Below, in pieces: positions 9,337-18,305 of a stretch of DNA of 64,000 nt. How positions within the stretch are numbered: the stretch's first letter is position 1; each line of letters begins with the position of its first letter. The notes below the pieces were generated by a model that saw only the letters and a list, made by a program, of their open reading frames with translations, did not search any database and was not told the DNA's origin. The DNA comes from Roseibium sp. HPY-6 (lineage in GTDB: Bacteria > Pseudomonadota > Alphaproteobacteria > Rhizobiales > Stappiaceae): positions 186,001 to 250,000 of the forward strand of contig NZ_JBEWCD010000004.1 in the NCBI RefSeq assembly GCF_040530035.1, read 5' to 3'. Both the position numbers and the translations under genes were made by a program.

Positions 9337-10320
9337 GTGAGCCGTACTTTTTCGCATTTGAGTATTGAAGAACGCAAAACGATTTCCAGGATGTTGGATC
9401 AGAAATTCAGCCAATCAGAGATTGCCAGACGCCTGGGCCGTAACCGTGCAACGATCTCCCGAGAGATCAAACGCAACTACCAGCATGACAATGAGTTCCC
9501 CGATGCCCATGGATACTGGGCGATGACGGCCAACGACATGGCCCGTGATCGGCGCCGGCGGACCGGTAAACTCTTTCGCCGCGCAGAATTGCGGATCGCA
9601 GTGGTAGGAAAGCTGGAAGCCGGCTGATCGCCGGAACAGATTGCCGGACGATTGAAGATCGAACCGAAGGCCAAAGCCCGCATCTGTCACGAAACAATCT
9701 ACCGCTATGTATATTCGTCAGAAGGAGAGCGGCAACAGCTTGCTCGGCTGCTTCCAGAACGCCGGAGAAAGTGTCGGCCGAGATACGCGCACAAGCCGCA
9801 GAATCCGGTCTTTCCGGAAGCGCGCTCAATAAAGAATCGACCGAAAGCCATCAACGATCGCAAGGAGTTTGGTCACTAGGAGGCTGATTTAATAATCTTC
9901 CAGAGGAGCCTCGGAGAGGACAACATCACGACGGTTGTCGAGCGAACAAGCCGCTTCACCGTACTGTTCAAGAACAATGACCGCCAGTCCAAAACTATCA
10001 TGGACCGGCTTATCAACGCGCTCAGTCCCCTACCCAGGCATGCCTGGCAAAGCCTTACATTCGATCGCGGCTTTGAATTCGTCTCCTGGCGACGGCTCAA
10101 GCAAGGCATGGGCGTTGATGCCTGGTTCTGCGATCCGTCCGCGCCTTGGCAGAAAGGCTCTGTCGAAAACATGCACCGGCGGGTCCGGCGCTATCTGCCG
10201 CGAGATACCGCGGTCTTGTAAGTTCCTGAGGAAATGATACGATCACTGATCGATCAGTTGAACAGCACCCCGAGGAAATGTCTTGGTTTCCGCACCCCTG
10301 CTGAAGTGTTCAGGTGTGAA
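9337..10320 (+). pseudogene. IS30-family transposase with three nonsense codons
   Basis: One continuous frame encodes an IS30 transposase: an N-terminal helix-turn-helix (LSIEERKTISRMLDQ, SQSEIARRLGRNRATISREI) and the DDE integrase domain (TVVERTSRFT, LTFDRGFEF, FCDPSAPWQKGSVENMHRR). It ends TPRKCLGFRTPAEVF. Three stops interrupt it: TGA 9625-9627 and TAG 9877-9879, both where the family has Trp (GW-SPEQIAG and EFGHW-E), and TAA 10219-10221, probably a former CAA. There are no frameshifts. The element is inactive unless suppressed. Confidence 0.85.
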
Positions 10321-10503
10321 GTCGACAAATTACAGATCAGGTTCCGTCTCACCAGTTTGTTTAAATATCTGGCAAGTCTGGCCATCGCGTCACGACAATC
10401 TTTATGCAATTTTTAGTAGTTTTTATTACCCAACGCTCGCAATAAGATTTTACTGTGCGAATGGTGCTTCTTGGTGAATAGTTCAGAAATAACGTTGAGA
10501 GTT

Positions 10504-10962
10504 ATGCTTCATTTCATTCGCCGTTTTACAACATACAGCCTCTTTCTCTTGCTAAATGTTTTCTGCGTAGTGGTGTCAGTTGTTGCTAACGATGGCTGCA
10601 CAAAATGCCCAATAGAAACCAACGAACAAAGATGGTCTTTTGCCATTTCCGCGTTTTGGGTCTGGGTATGGCCCTTCTTGTTTCTGATGGTTTGGATCGG
10701 AGCTAAATGGTTTTTGACGAACGCAGACGATAGGGGTCATGTACTCCTGATTATAGCGGCAATTGCAGGTCTCGTCTTTTACGCCAGTGCGTACGTCGGC
10801 GATGTCGGTCTTGATCTGAAATGTGGCAAGGATTGTTTGCCAGCTCCCCCTGTCGCAGACGTTTTTCTAAGTCTATTTCCTTGGGGAAATGCAATTGGAT
10901 TGATCGGACTATTTGGAAGCTACCTTTGGTATAAACGGTCAAACACAGAAATTCCTCGCTAA
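10504..10962 (+). CDS. Hypothetical membrane protein
   Basis: A 152-residue protein with four likely membrane helices (around YSLFLLLNVFCVVVSVV, AFWVWVWPFLFLMVW, VLLIIAAIAGLVFYA and NAIGLIGLFGSYLW). Loops on one side carry paired cysteines (DGCTKC and KCGKDC). No family was recognised. ATG 10504 follows GAGAG only two bases upstream, so a GTG at 10474 is an alternative start. It lies just after the IS30 pseudogene and may be cargo of that region. Confidence 0.55.
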   Translation: MLHFIRRFTTYSLFLLLNVFCVVVSVVANDGCTKCPIETNEQRWSFAISAFWVWVWPFLFLMVWIGAKWFLTNADDRGHVLLIIAAIAGLVFYASAYVGDVGLDLKCGKDCLPAPPVADVFLSLFPWGNAIGLIGLFGSYLWYKRSNTEIPR

Positions 10963-11392
10963 AATCTATTTCAACATCCGATAGTGACGCATGATGTCGC
11001 CATCCGCCCCCGGACAGGCATTGCAACCCCGACTAGCAAGCCTGACCGGGGGCTGATCTCCCTGCCCTGTGGCGGTTTTTAGGCCATTGTTGCATTCACA
11101 CTAGAAGTTACATCGCAAACACGCAGCTATTGCACGCTGACTGTCAATGACATCGCACCAGGCCGCCGGCGGCCGATTGAAAGGCTCATTCGACGCGAGG
11201 ATCAGCTGGCCGTTGTAGCCCGACATGCTAAAGCCGGTTGATTGTCGAAATGAATTGCTGGACCAGAAAAAACGCCGTCAACCAGCGCCATTGTGAATAA
11301 CTCGGACAAACCGTCTGTCTTCCATCAACAAAGGAGCCAGCCCCTCGCTTAGACAAGTCGGTTATCTGTCCGCTAATCGTTAGTGGCACTCA
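10963..11392. other. Intergenic region with repeat R2 copy 1
   Basis: No convincing gene. Bases 11046-11099 resemble 18409-18469 (shared CTCCCTG, GTGGCG and TTGTTGCATT blocks). A short open minus-strand stretch around 11100-11260 could be the tail of a lost coding sequence, but I cannot assign it. Confidence 0.4.
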
Positions 11393-11839
11393 CTAAGTAA
11401 TCTTGAAATCAACAACCTCGCGACCCTGTATTTTACACTCCGCGGACCTGGACGAATATGAGGCTCCCGGTTCATCTAGTTCAAAACTTACTCGTATCGT
11501 TTGTCTGTATCCGCCGCTGATATTGTGTACGGTTTGATTTCTGATGACCGGATACGGCATTCTTTCTTTTGCGTAATCGACACAAATTTGGTTGGCCACG
11601 CTTGCACTGACAGTGTCACGTTTCTCCCTTTCCTTTTGACGTTCATTTTCAACGTCTTCAGCGGTTTGCCGAGCGATTTTTGCCGTCGCCAAACACTGTG
11701 AAAATTCAATCGTTCCTGGTGTGAAACCTGAATCGATACAAATCAACTCGTCCTTGCTAGGTCGAGATGATGTTGGAGAATCGTCTGTCACGCACCCAAC
11801 GAGGACAAGAAATGGTAACAAATACAATACTTTAGTCAT
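11393..11839 (-). CDS. Hypothetical lipoprotein
   Basis: A 148-residue protein starting MTKVLYLLPFLVLVGC, a lipoprotein signal peptide with lipobox LVGC, so it should be lipidated on Cys15 or thereabouts. The mature part is polar, with a Lys/Glu/Arg-rich helical segment (DVENERQKEREKRD) and four further cysteines. The start is supported by GAGGCGAG five bases before the ATG; an upstream ATG would put the signal peptide internally. No family was recognised. It is transcribed against its neighbours and isolated between IS remnants. Confidence 0.6.
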   Translation of the reverse strand: MTKVLYLLPFLVLVGCVTDDSPTSSRPSKDELICIDSGFTPGTIEFSQCLATAKIARQTAEDVENERQKEREKRDTVSASVANQICVDYAKERMPYPVIRNQTVHNISGGYRQTIRVSFELDEPGASYSSRSAECKIQGREVVDFKIT

Positions 11840-12017
11840 TCTCGCCTCAAAGACTTGCGGGAACCTGGAAGACCCAAAACAATGTAGGAGAAGCACTTAA
11901 GACACATTGCTACTTTTAGAGGAGTTGAGTGGATACTCAACGAAGGTTTGTGTCAATATCTTTCTCGTCCCATTTTGCGCTCCGACTGACCCTATGAAGA
12001 GAGGTATTTTTGATAGA

Positions 12018-12284
12018 AGCCGGGTGGTTGAAAACAAGCGGTTGGACGACATTCTAAGTGCCCTGGCAGAGATGCAGGATGGACGCGAGCAACAACGGCG
12101 GAGGCTGCATGGTCCGAGCCGCCAAGGGCAAAAGGATCCTTTGTTCGGCGTAACGGATGGCAGCGTGAGCAACGGCTACCAGAAGCGCGGGCGCAAGCCC
12201 GGTCGGCGGACGGATTTCACAAACGATCCGGAGGTCAATGCAAAAAGAAGCAAAGCACTTGTTCGTATAGCTGCGACAGAATGA
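12018..12284 (+). pseudogene. ISNCY-like transposase C-terminal remnant
   Basis: It encodes VVENKRLDDIL, HGPSRQGQKD, DGSVSNGYQKRGRK and TDFTNDPEVNAK, closely matching the C-terminal part at 8219-8500. The N-terminal two thirds of the transposase is absent. With the copy at 8.2-8.5 kb it forms a direct repeat around the IS30/lipoprotein region. Confidence 0.65.
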
Positions 12285-12422
12285 TGACCTAGCGACAAGG
12301 CGACGAAGTGCGGAATCTTGGACCGAAGAATAAGACACAGCTTACCAAGGTATTGTGTATCAACCTGCGTTGTCCGGGACATGCGTTTGAATTAGATTTC
12401 CCTTCGATTGAATAGATCGGAG

Positions 12423-13166
12423 ATGTTGCCAGTGGGATGGGAAGCACTTGGACTATGGGGCAAAGACGCAACCCGTATAGAACCACTTGCTGGTGGTGTC
12501 GCAAACGATGTTTGGAGCGTAAGAATCCGTGGATGCCTCGCGGTCGCCCGTCTCGGCACTAGGAACAACGCTGATCTTGCTTGGGAAACCAAGCTTCTTC
12601 AACACCTCGATGGTGAAGGTCTGACAGTACCACTGCCGATTCCGACAATGGACGGTCGATTTCACGCAGACAGTTTAGTGGTAATGGAATACCTAGAAGG
12701 TGGACCACCGGAAACGAAAGCCGACTGGTCTCGAGTTGCTAAAACGCTTCGACGGCTTCACCAGTTAACGCAGGATTGGCCGCAACGCCCAGGCTGGCGG
12801 TCATCGATTGAACTGCTTCACACTGACACTGGCACGAAGATTAACCTCAACAAAATGCCGCCAGAGGGGGTTGCTCGATGCAGAGCCGCATGGGCACGGC
12901 TCAACGGACATCACACTTGTGTTGTACACGGCAACCCCGCCAACCCCAGCAACATCCGTATGACGGCGGATCGTGTCGGACTGATCGACTGGGACGAGGC
13001 GCATGTTGACGTCCCCGATCTTGACCTAGTGCTGCCTCACAATGCTGGCGATCTAGTCGGGGTTAACCGCGAAATTGCAGAGCGAGCGTCGGCCGCCTGG
13101 GAAGCCACGGTTTGTTGGGACGACGACTACGCAAAAAAACGACTTGCCGAAGTTCAAGGGGATTGA
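12423..13166 (+). CDS. APH-fold phosphotransferase family protein with altered catalytic motif
   Basis: A 247-residue protein with the aminoglycoside/choline-kinase-like fold: an N-lobe (PLAGGVANDVWSVR), a hinge (VVMEYLEGG), the catalytic-loop region VVHGNPANPSNIRMT and the metal-binding IDWDEAH. In this superfamily the loop reads HGDxxxxN, where Asp is the catalytic base. Here it is Asn (HGN), so phosphotransfer may be weak or lost. The remaining residues (Asn of SNI, Asp of IDWD) are intact, and the reading frame is undamaged. Substrate is unknown; resistance to an antibiotic should not be assumed. ATG 12423 has GGAG immediately before it; a TTG at 12408 is an alternative. It is followed by repeat R1 copy 2. 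Confidence 0.75.
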   Translation: MLPVGWEALGLWGKDATRIEPLAGGVANDVWSVRIRGCLAVARLGTRNNADLAWETKLLQHLDGEGLTVPLPIPTMDGRFHADSLVVMEYLEGGPPETKADWSRVAKTLRRLHQLTQDWPQRPGWRSSIELLHTDTGTKINLNKMPPEGVARCRAAWARLNGHHTCVVHGNPANPSNIRMTADRVGLIDWDEAHVDVPDLDLVLPHNAGDLVGVNREIAERASAAWEATVCWDDDYAKKRLAEVQGD

Positions 13167-13202
13167 GCCAAACTAGTCTACCAGCCAAAGTCTATGTTTG
13201 AG

Positions 13203-13303
13203 GTCTTCCACCCGCGCCCTCGCCTCGCTTGCAACCCGGCCCAGCCGGTCGGTTTGGGCGCTGACCGTTGCGGCAAATGGCACTGTCGCATTTCTAACAG
13301 GCC
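13203..13303 (+). repeat. Dispersed repeat R1, copy 2
   Basis: It matches 9128-9230 over about 100 bases, with the 37-base core at 13258-13294. Its right edge meets the broken C-terminus of an aconitase fragment, suggesting an insertion boundary there. Confidence 0.7.
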
Positions 13304-13317
13304 AGCCCTGTCAAACC

Positions 13318-13770
13318 GACCGGTCACAAATGCAACATATCTGCAAGAAAGCCTCCGGACTTGAGCGTTCGGCTCTCAACCTCGCTTTGAACGTCGACAG
13401 AAACGGCAATCGATTGCGTTCCCTTGTTATCGCCGGAAAAGACCACCTCTCATTGCTTGGTTTCCAAATCGAGCGTGAGGTCAAAAACGTCTGAAGCGGA
13501 CAGCTCCAAATCGAAGACGGATATGCCATCTGCGAACAACAGCGGCAGAATGCCCATGTTGATTAGTTTTGCCCGGTGGATACGTTCGAAACTTTCGGCA
13601 ATGACGGCACGGACACCACCGAGCCAGGGTGCTTTGGTAGCAGTGTCACGACTTGATCCTGCACCATAGGATTCTCCGGCAAATACCAAAAGTTCGGTTT
13701 GGTTAGATTTATAGAGTTCGATCGTCTCGAAGATCGACACGATTTCTCCTGACGGCAAACTACCTTTCGC
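13318..13770 (-). pseudogene. Aconitase-family C-terminal fragment
   Basis: The minus strand reads SLPSGEIVSIFETIELYKSN, VFAGESYGAGSSRDTATKAP, GVRAVIAESFERIHR and NMGILPLLF, the swivel-domain segment of aconitase A-type enzymes. A TGA follows LETKQ (about 13450), and the same frame then continues EVVFSGDNKGTQ ... LKSGGFLADML to 13318. The N-terminal 700 or so residues, including the Fe-S cysteines, are absent and a stop lies just upstream. It is a dead fragment of a metabolic gene, cut at the R1 repeat. Confidence 0.75.
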
Positions 13771-14123
13771 TTCTAGAAAATGTGGGCTTCAAGCGAGGTG
13801 CAAAAACTAACTTTGAGATACGCCGAACATAGTCCGCTTAGCGCTCAAACAGCGCAAAAGCCTATTATTCTGGAGGATTGTGTGATCCAGCAAGGTGGGG
13901 TCCAGTTAGCGCTTACACTCAGCTTATTTGGGAACCCACCTTGTCAACGGAGCCTAATTGATTTCGATGGTGTGGAGTCTCGTTTTGGCATGACAACGGG
14001 CAACAGCAACAAAACTCCTCCCACCAGAAATTTGGCGCGTTGTGTGACTATTTTGGCGCGTGATGCCGTCGAACTCTCTGAGCCGATGCGCTATTGTGTT
14101 CTAAAGTATACAAGTGAAGCTCT
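13771..14123. other. Intergenic region upstream of the AraC-type regulator
   Basis: No supported gene. An open plus-strand frame here has no family resemblance and no ribosome site. The stretch probably holds the promoter of the regulator that starts at 14124. Confidence 0.4.
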
Positions 14124-15140
14124 ATGTCTGCTAACGATCTCATAAAGGTCCCAAATTCGCTATGGCATGCTCTCAAGAGCATACCGATCAAGCGCGCTGC
14201 AATCCTACAACGAGCAAAACTTCCAGCCAGCGTTGTTACGCAAGAAAGGAAGATCAACACCGAACAGCTCTTTGATTTGTGGGATGCCTTGGAGAGTATA
14301 GTAGGCCCAGACATTGGTCTTGAGCTGACAAAGACTGTTAATGTCACAACACTACCACCGTCGTTTCTGGTGGCATATCACGCAAAAGATGTGGGCGAGG
14401 CGCTTTACCGAGTGGCTCGGTTTATCGGTCTGTCGACTTGCGTGGACGTGCGGATCGCTATAGACGGCGACGACTGCTGCGTCACATGCAATTGGCCCCA
14501 CGCCAAAAGGGCAGAGCCGAACGCACTTACAGATTCTACATATTCATTCCTCGTGAACATGGTCAGGGTGGGAACAGGGCAAAGGATTACGCCTAGATGT
14601 ATGGACCTGTGCCGTAGCCAAAGCACTGACATCCAGGACTGGTTCGACTGCCCTATCAATTGGAACGCGCAAGAGGCGCGTTTGGTGTTTGATCGCAAAG
14701 ATCTGAGCATTTCATTCGTCAGCTACAATCGAGAATTAGTTGAAATGTTGGACGCTGTTCTCGATGCCGATCTGCAGCAATCCAAACAGAGCAAATCTCT
14801 CACCGAACAAGTCCGCTGGCACCTCAAACGTGCCTTGGCTGCTGGCCAACCAGGGCTACGGAGTATCGCACGGGATCTGGCCATCAGCGAGCGTTCTCTG
14901 CAACGGCACCTAAAGGACGAAGGCCAAAGCTTCAAATCACTGCTGTCTGACACCCGCCACTTACTGGCGTGCGAATACTTGTCCGAAAAAGATCGCGATA
15001 TCAGAGAGGTAGCGTACTTGCTTGGATACGACAATCAACGCTCGTTTTTCCGCGCATTCCGAAAGTGGGAACGTAAAACACCCACAGAATGGCGTTCTGC
15101 GTTAGTGAGCGGGCCGGAGAAAGTGCCGATAGACCACTAG
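14124..15140 (+). CDS. AraC-family transcriptional regulator
   Basis: A 338-residue regulator with an N-terminal arabinose-binding-like domain of the PF12625 type (about residues 20-200) and a C-terminal AraC DNA-binding domain. The latter has two helix-turn-helices: SIARDLAISERSLQRHLKDEG and IREVAYLLGYDNQRSFFRAFRKWERKTPTEWR. This architecture is common next to catabolic operons for alcohols, steroids and fatty compounds. It precedes a hydrolase stub and two SDR genes on the same strand, so it probably controls them. The start ATG has GTGAAG upstream. Confidence 0.9.
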   Translation: MSANDLIKVPNSLWHALKSIPIKRAAILQRAKLPASVVTQERKINTEQLFDLWDALESIVGPDIGLELTKTVNVTTLPPSFLVAYHAKDVGEALYRVARFIGLSTCVDVRIAIDGDDCCVTCNWPHAKRAEPNALTDSTYSFLVNMVRVGTGQRITPRCMDLCRSQSTDIQDWFDCPINWNAQEARLVFDRKDLSISFVSYNRELVEMLDAVLDADLQQSKQSKSLTEQVRWHLKRALAAGQPGLRSIARDLAISERSLQRHLKDEGQSFKSLLSDTRHLLACEYLSEKDRDIREVAYLLGYDNQRSFFRAFRKWERKTPTEWRSALVSGPEKVPIDH

Positions 15141-15237
15141 AACACATCAAACTTCAAGACCTGACAAGACAAACACGACGCCGTGCGTAGTCGGCGCGGA
15201 CAGCCTCATCAACTGAATTGCGCATGGGAGGACCTAA

Positions 15238-15390
15238 ATGGAAAAATGCATCCTTCAACTCGTTGACCCTGAAATGCGTGCGCGTTTGGAACAGATGCCC
15301 GAATTTGCCGTCAACGCGGAAACCCTCTCAGTGATGCGTCAGGGCCTGCTCAGTTTTGTCTCAAGATCTGTCGAACTGAGTGTTTTTTGA
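15238..15390 (+). pseudogene. Alpha/beta hydrolase (esterase) N-terminal stub
   Basis: A strong GGGAGG site stands 7 bases before ATG 15238, and the first 40 residues (LQLVDPEMRARLEQMPEFAV ... ETLSVMRQGLL) resemble the N-terminal cap of HSL-type esterases. The frame then ends at 15388-15390 and the catalytic core with its GDSAGG motif is missing. The region to 15612 carries no remaining hydrolase sequence that I can see. It looks like a deletion remnant of the first gene of the cluster. Confidence 0.5.
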
Positions 15391-15612
15391 TGGCGAATAT
15401 CACGGTTTTGAAATGGCCCGGGCGACCATCGGCAAAGCTGCGCTTCACTAAAGCCCCCGTTCGAAAAAGCCACGCAAAGCGACGTCGCTTGATATGCGTC
15501 GATCGAACCCTCACTAACGGTGTGAAACGCATCAAGTGACGATCGTTTAGCCCTAACAGTCTTACGTCTCTCAACTGCGACCGCGAAATCAACGATAAAA
15601 GGGAGAAGCACA

Positions 15613-16428
15613 ATGAACCATGCTGGTGATCCTGATGCCCTACGCCGCGACTGGATGCAGATGTCCAACATAGAGGGCAAGGTCGCTCTAGTCGCCGGCG
15701 GTGGCAGCGGGATCGGCGAGGCGATTGCCATAGCCTTTGCTGCAAACGGGGTCCGCGTCGTGGTCTCTGATCTTCGCGTGGATATGGCGGAGAACGTCGC
15801 AGCCTTAATCAAATCAAGTGGTGGCGATGCCATTGCTCTTGCGATGGATGTCTCGCAGCAAGCGGATATCGATAGAGCTATGAATAAGACAATATCCATC
15901 TACGGTCAGATTGACATGCTGGTGAACTCCGCCGGGTTTATTTCGCCGCAACCGCTTACGGAGGCGGGAATTGACGTCTGGCGAAAATCCTTCGAGGTCA
16001 ATGTGGAGGGTGCGCTTTTGCTGGCCCGCACAGCCCTCCCTCATCTAAGGAAGAGTGACATAGCCTCGGTGGTGAACATTTCGTCTTTGGCTGGAGCCAG
16101 TGCCTTTCCAAACGGCGGATCATATGGGAGCAGCAAGGCCGCCTTGATCCAGTTGTCGCAGACTATGGGTATCGAGTGGGCAGAACATGGTGTCCGGGTC
16201 AATGTGATCAACCCTGGTGCCATTCGGACACCTCTGTTGATCGAAGCCTTGCCAGAGGCAACTCAGAAGTCTGTTGTGCAGCGCATTCCTATGAAACGCA
16301 TGGGCGTGCCACGCGAGATCGCCGATCTTGCGTTGTTCCTTTGCTCACCAGCCGCCTCCTACATCACGGCGCAGCAGATTTGTTGCGATGGTGGCAGGTC
16401 CCAAGCCCTGATGGCAGATCTAGATTGA
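15613..16428 (+). CDS. Short-chain dehydrogenase/reductase (SDR)
   Basis: A 271-residue classical SDR. The cofactor loop GGGSGIG lies near residue 30, with the NAD-preferring Asp in VVVSDLR. The VNSAG motif and the catalytic Ser (NISS), Tyr and Lys (YGSSK) are all present, followed by the NPGAIRTPL segment. The substrate is probably a hydroxy or keto group on a lipid-, steroid- or terpenoid-like compound, by analogy with AraC/SDR/SnoaL clusters; this is inference. GGGAG sits 7 bases before the ATG. The next gene begins 57 bases downstream. Confidence 0.9.
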   Translation: MNHAGDPDALRRDWMQMSNIEGKVALVAGGGSGIGEAIAIAFAANGVRVVVSDLRVDMAENVAALIKSSGGDAIALAMDVSQQADIDRAMNKTISIYGQIDMLVNSAGFISPQPLTEAGIDVWRKSFEVNVEGALLLARTALPHLRKSDIASVVNISSLAGASAFPNGGSYGSSKAALIQLSQTMGIEWAEHGVRVNVINPGAIRTPLLIEALPEATQKSVVQRIPMKRMGVPREIADLALFLCSPAASYITAQQICCDGGRSQALMADLD

Positions 16429-16485
16429 GAACCAATAAAAATCTCTGAAAAGGTGCGGACTGCAGGAACAATGAAAGGAACCGAC

Positions 16486-16938
16486 ATGACAAACCGAATG
16501 GATCAAATGATCGACGAGTTTGAAGTGCGACGAGTTGTTGAGGGGTACATGCACGCGGTCGATAGCAACGACTACGGCGGGATCGCGGCTTGCTTCATGG
16601 AGGACGCGGCTCTTACCTATGCGATGGACCCGTTCAAATTCATCGGAGGGAAAGCAGTAGCTGATTGGATGCGCTCTTTCGATGAGATTCCAACAACCCA
16701 TACGGTCAGCAATTGTCGCATCGTCGTCGATGGCGACACGGCGTCTTCGGACATGTTCGCCACCGCAGTGATTGTTATCGGCGAGTCTGGGCCGGGCTCA
16801 ATTCAAACGGTTGGGGTCCGTTACACAGATGATCTCCAGCGAACGGCTGCGGGCTGGAAGATCTCCAAACGAACGCATGCGATCATTTGGCAAATCAACA
16901 ATGAAGCGGTGCCCGTCGGGCTGGACGTTGAATCTTGA
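16486..16938 (+). CDS. SnoaL-like / NTF2-fold protein
   Basis: A 150-residue protein of the SnoaL-like_4 type: EVRRVVEGYMHAVDSNDYGG, CFMEDAALTYAMDP, FIGGKAVADWM, TTHTVSNCRIVVDGDTA and RYTDDLQRTAAGWKISKR. This fold contains dehydratases and isomerases such as scytalone dehydratase, bile-acid dehydratase and ketosteroid isomerase-like enzymes. The His in TTHTVSN is at the usual catalytic position. ATG 16486 has AAAGGA six bases upstream. Its place between two SDR genes suggests a role in a ring-bearing substrate pathway, not proven. Confidence 0.82.
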   Translation: MTNRMDQMIDEFEVRRVVEGYMHAVDSNDYGGIAACFMEDAALTYAMDPFKFIGGKAVADWMRSFDEIPTTHTVSNCRIVVDGDTASSDMFATAVIVIGESGPGSIQTVGVRYTDDLQRTAAGWKISKRTHAIIWQINNEAVPVGLDVES

Positions 16939-17110
16939 TCCCGTCGTGCACGGACCATTGAAGTCAGTCTTGCTGATCTCAGCCAAGAAATAGATGGAGC
17001 AATCGCCTGTGACACCGAGCGGACCTTTCAGGAGTTGAGCTCGCACCTAGAGAACCCTGGCTATATGAGCCAGCCACGCTTTCACGAAGAAAAAATTAAA
17101 AGGGTTTAAA

Positions 17111-17864
17111 ATGGACACTCTTTCATCATCCGATCTCAAGGTCATCATCACCGGCGGCAGCGGCGGCCTTGGCGCGGCGACCGCGACACTTCTTGCAGAA
17201 GGCGGTGCTCATGTGATGATCGCTGACATCAAGGATAACGAAGGCACGGCGTTAGCCAGCACACTCGGTGACAAGGTGCATTACCATCATCTGGATGTGA
17301 CAAATCCTGAAGGCTGGGCCGACACCGTCGAAGCCGCCGAAACCGCGCTCGGCGGCGTTAACGCGCTGTTCAACAATGCGGGCATCGTCGGCTACGGTGC
17401 CGTTCAAGACAGTTCGCCCGACGAATTCCGCAAAATGATGGATGTCAATCTTTTCGGCGCGTTCCTGGGTATCCGGCACTGCGCGCCAGCGATGGCTCGG
17501 GCTAGCGGGGGCGTAATCGTCAACACCTCGTCGATGGTAGCAATGATGGGCTTTGCTGGCGTGGCCAGCTATACCACAAGCAAATGGGGCGTGCGCGGTC
17601 TGACCAAGGCAGCCGCACTCGATCTCGCCCCCCGACAGAATCCGCGTCGTCTCGATCCATCCCGGCGTGATGCGCACCAGTATGAATGCCGACCGGCCCG
17701 AAGAGATGATGGCAACGCAGCCTATGACGCGCTTTGGCGAACCCGAAGAGGTCGCCCGCATGGGCCAGTTCCTGATGTGCGAAGCGACCTATTCAACCGG
17801 CAGCGAATTCCTGGTCGATGGCGGAATGGTCACAGGCCAGCGGGCGATCGCAAAAGCCAACTAA
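17111..17864 (+). pseudogene. SDR family oxidoreductase with a frameshift in a C6 run
   Basis: Residues 1-174 form a classical SDR (GGSGGLG, FNNAGI, NTSS, YTTSK). At the run of six C at 17628-17633 the frame shifts. The expected continuation DRIRVVSIHPGVMRTSM to VDGGMVTGQRAIAKAN is in another frame, ending at 17864. Removing one C restores a full-length protein of 250 residues. Both catalytic Tyr and Lys precede the shift, but the substrate-binding and C-terminal parts are lost. It could be a real mutation, phase variation or a sequencing error in the homopolymer. Confidence 0.85.
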
Positions 17865-18000
17865 CCATTTGTGTAGCTTCTCGCTGCACCGGAACCTTTC
17901 AGCATACTGATCAGCCTGTCCTGAGTAGTTCATTCTGATTTTTAGTGCATAACTGGATTGGAGTTCCCCCCGGTTCTATTCCGGGTTTCACGCGAATTTT

Positions 18001-18074
18001 CGAGCTTCGTTCAGTTGGGCGGATCAGGCGCTGACCGCTGCGGTAAATGGCACTGTCGCATTTCTATCGGCCCA
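18001..18074 (+). repeat. Dispersed repeat R1, copy 3
   Basis: The 37-base core at 18028-18064 matches the copies at 9184 and 13258. To the right, within about 10 bases, begins the broken 3' end of a HAD hydrolase remnant. As with copy 2, the repeat abuts a truncated gene. Confidence 0.7.
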
Positions 18075-18305
18075 GTGAACGGTCTTCCAACCTGCTGCTT
18101 TAGCTGCATCAACGTTTTCCTGTTTGTCGTTGACCACAAGCAGCTCTTCTGGCAAATACCCGGTCGTCTGCTTAGCAAAAGAATAGAAACCGGCATGAGG
18201 CCTTTGATAACCAGCTATTGTGGAATAAACGACACCATCCACATCAAGCATCAGACATTTGGCCTTTATCAGGTACCATCCAAAACTTGCTTTCTTTTTG
18301 CTCAA
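18066..18305 (-). pseudogene. HAD-family hydrolase, internally deleted and 3'-truncated
   Basis: The minus strand reads KAKCLMLDVDGVVYST, containing the DxDG nucleophile motif I. After a short join it reads QRPHAGFYSFAKQTTG and LLVVNDKQENVDAAKAAGWKTVHW, the motif III/IV end of HAD phosphatases. The cap and middle of the core (about 100 residues) are missing, and the C-terminus runs into repeat R1. It cannot be functional. Confidence 0.6.

Noticed and set aside
12423..13166. Calling the APH-fold gene an aminoglycoside-resistance gene
   Set aside because: The fold is shared by many small-molecule kinases and the catalytic Asp is replaced; there is no support for a drug substrate.
13780..14145. 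A 121-codon plus-strand frame upstream of the AraC-type regulator
   Set aside because: No family resemblance, no ribosome site, and its end overlaps the regulator start in another frame.
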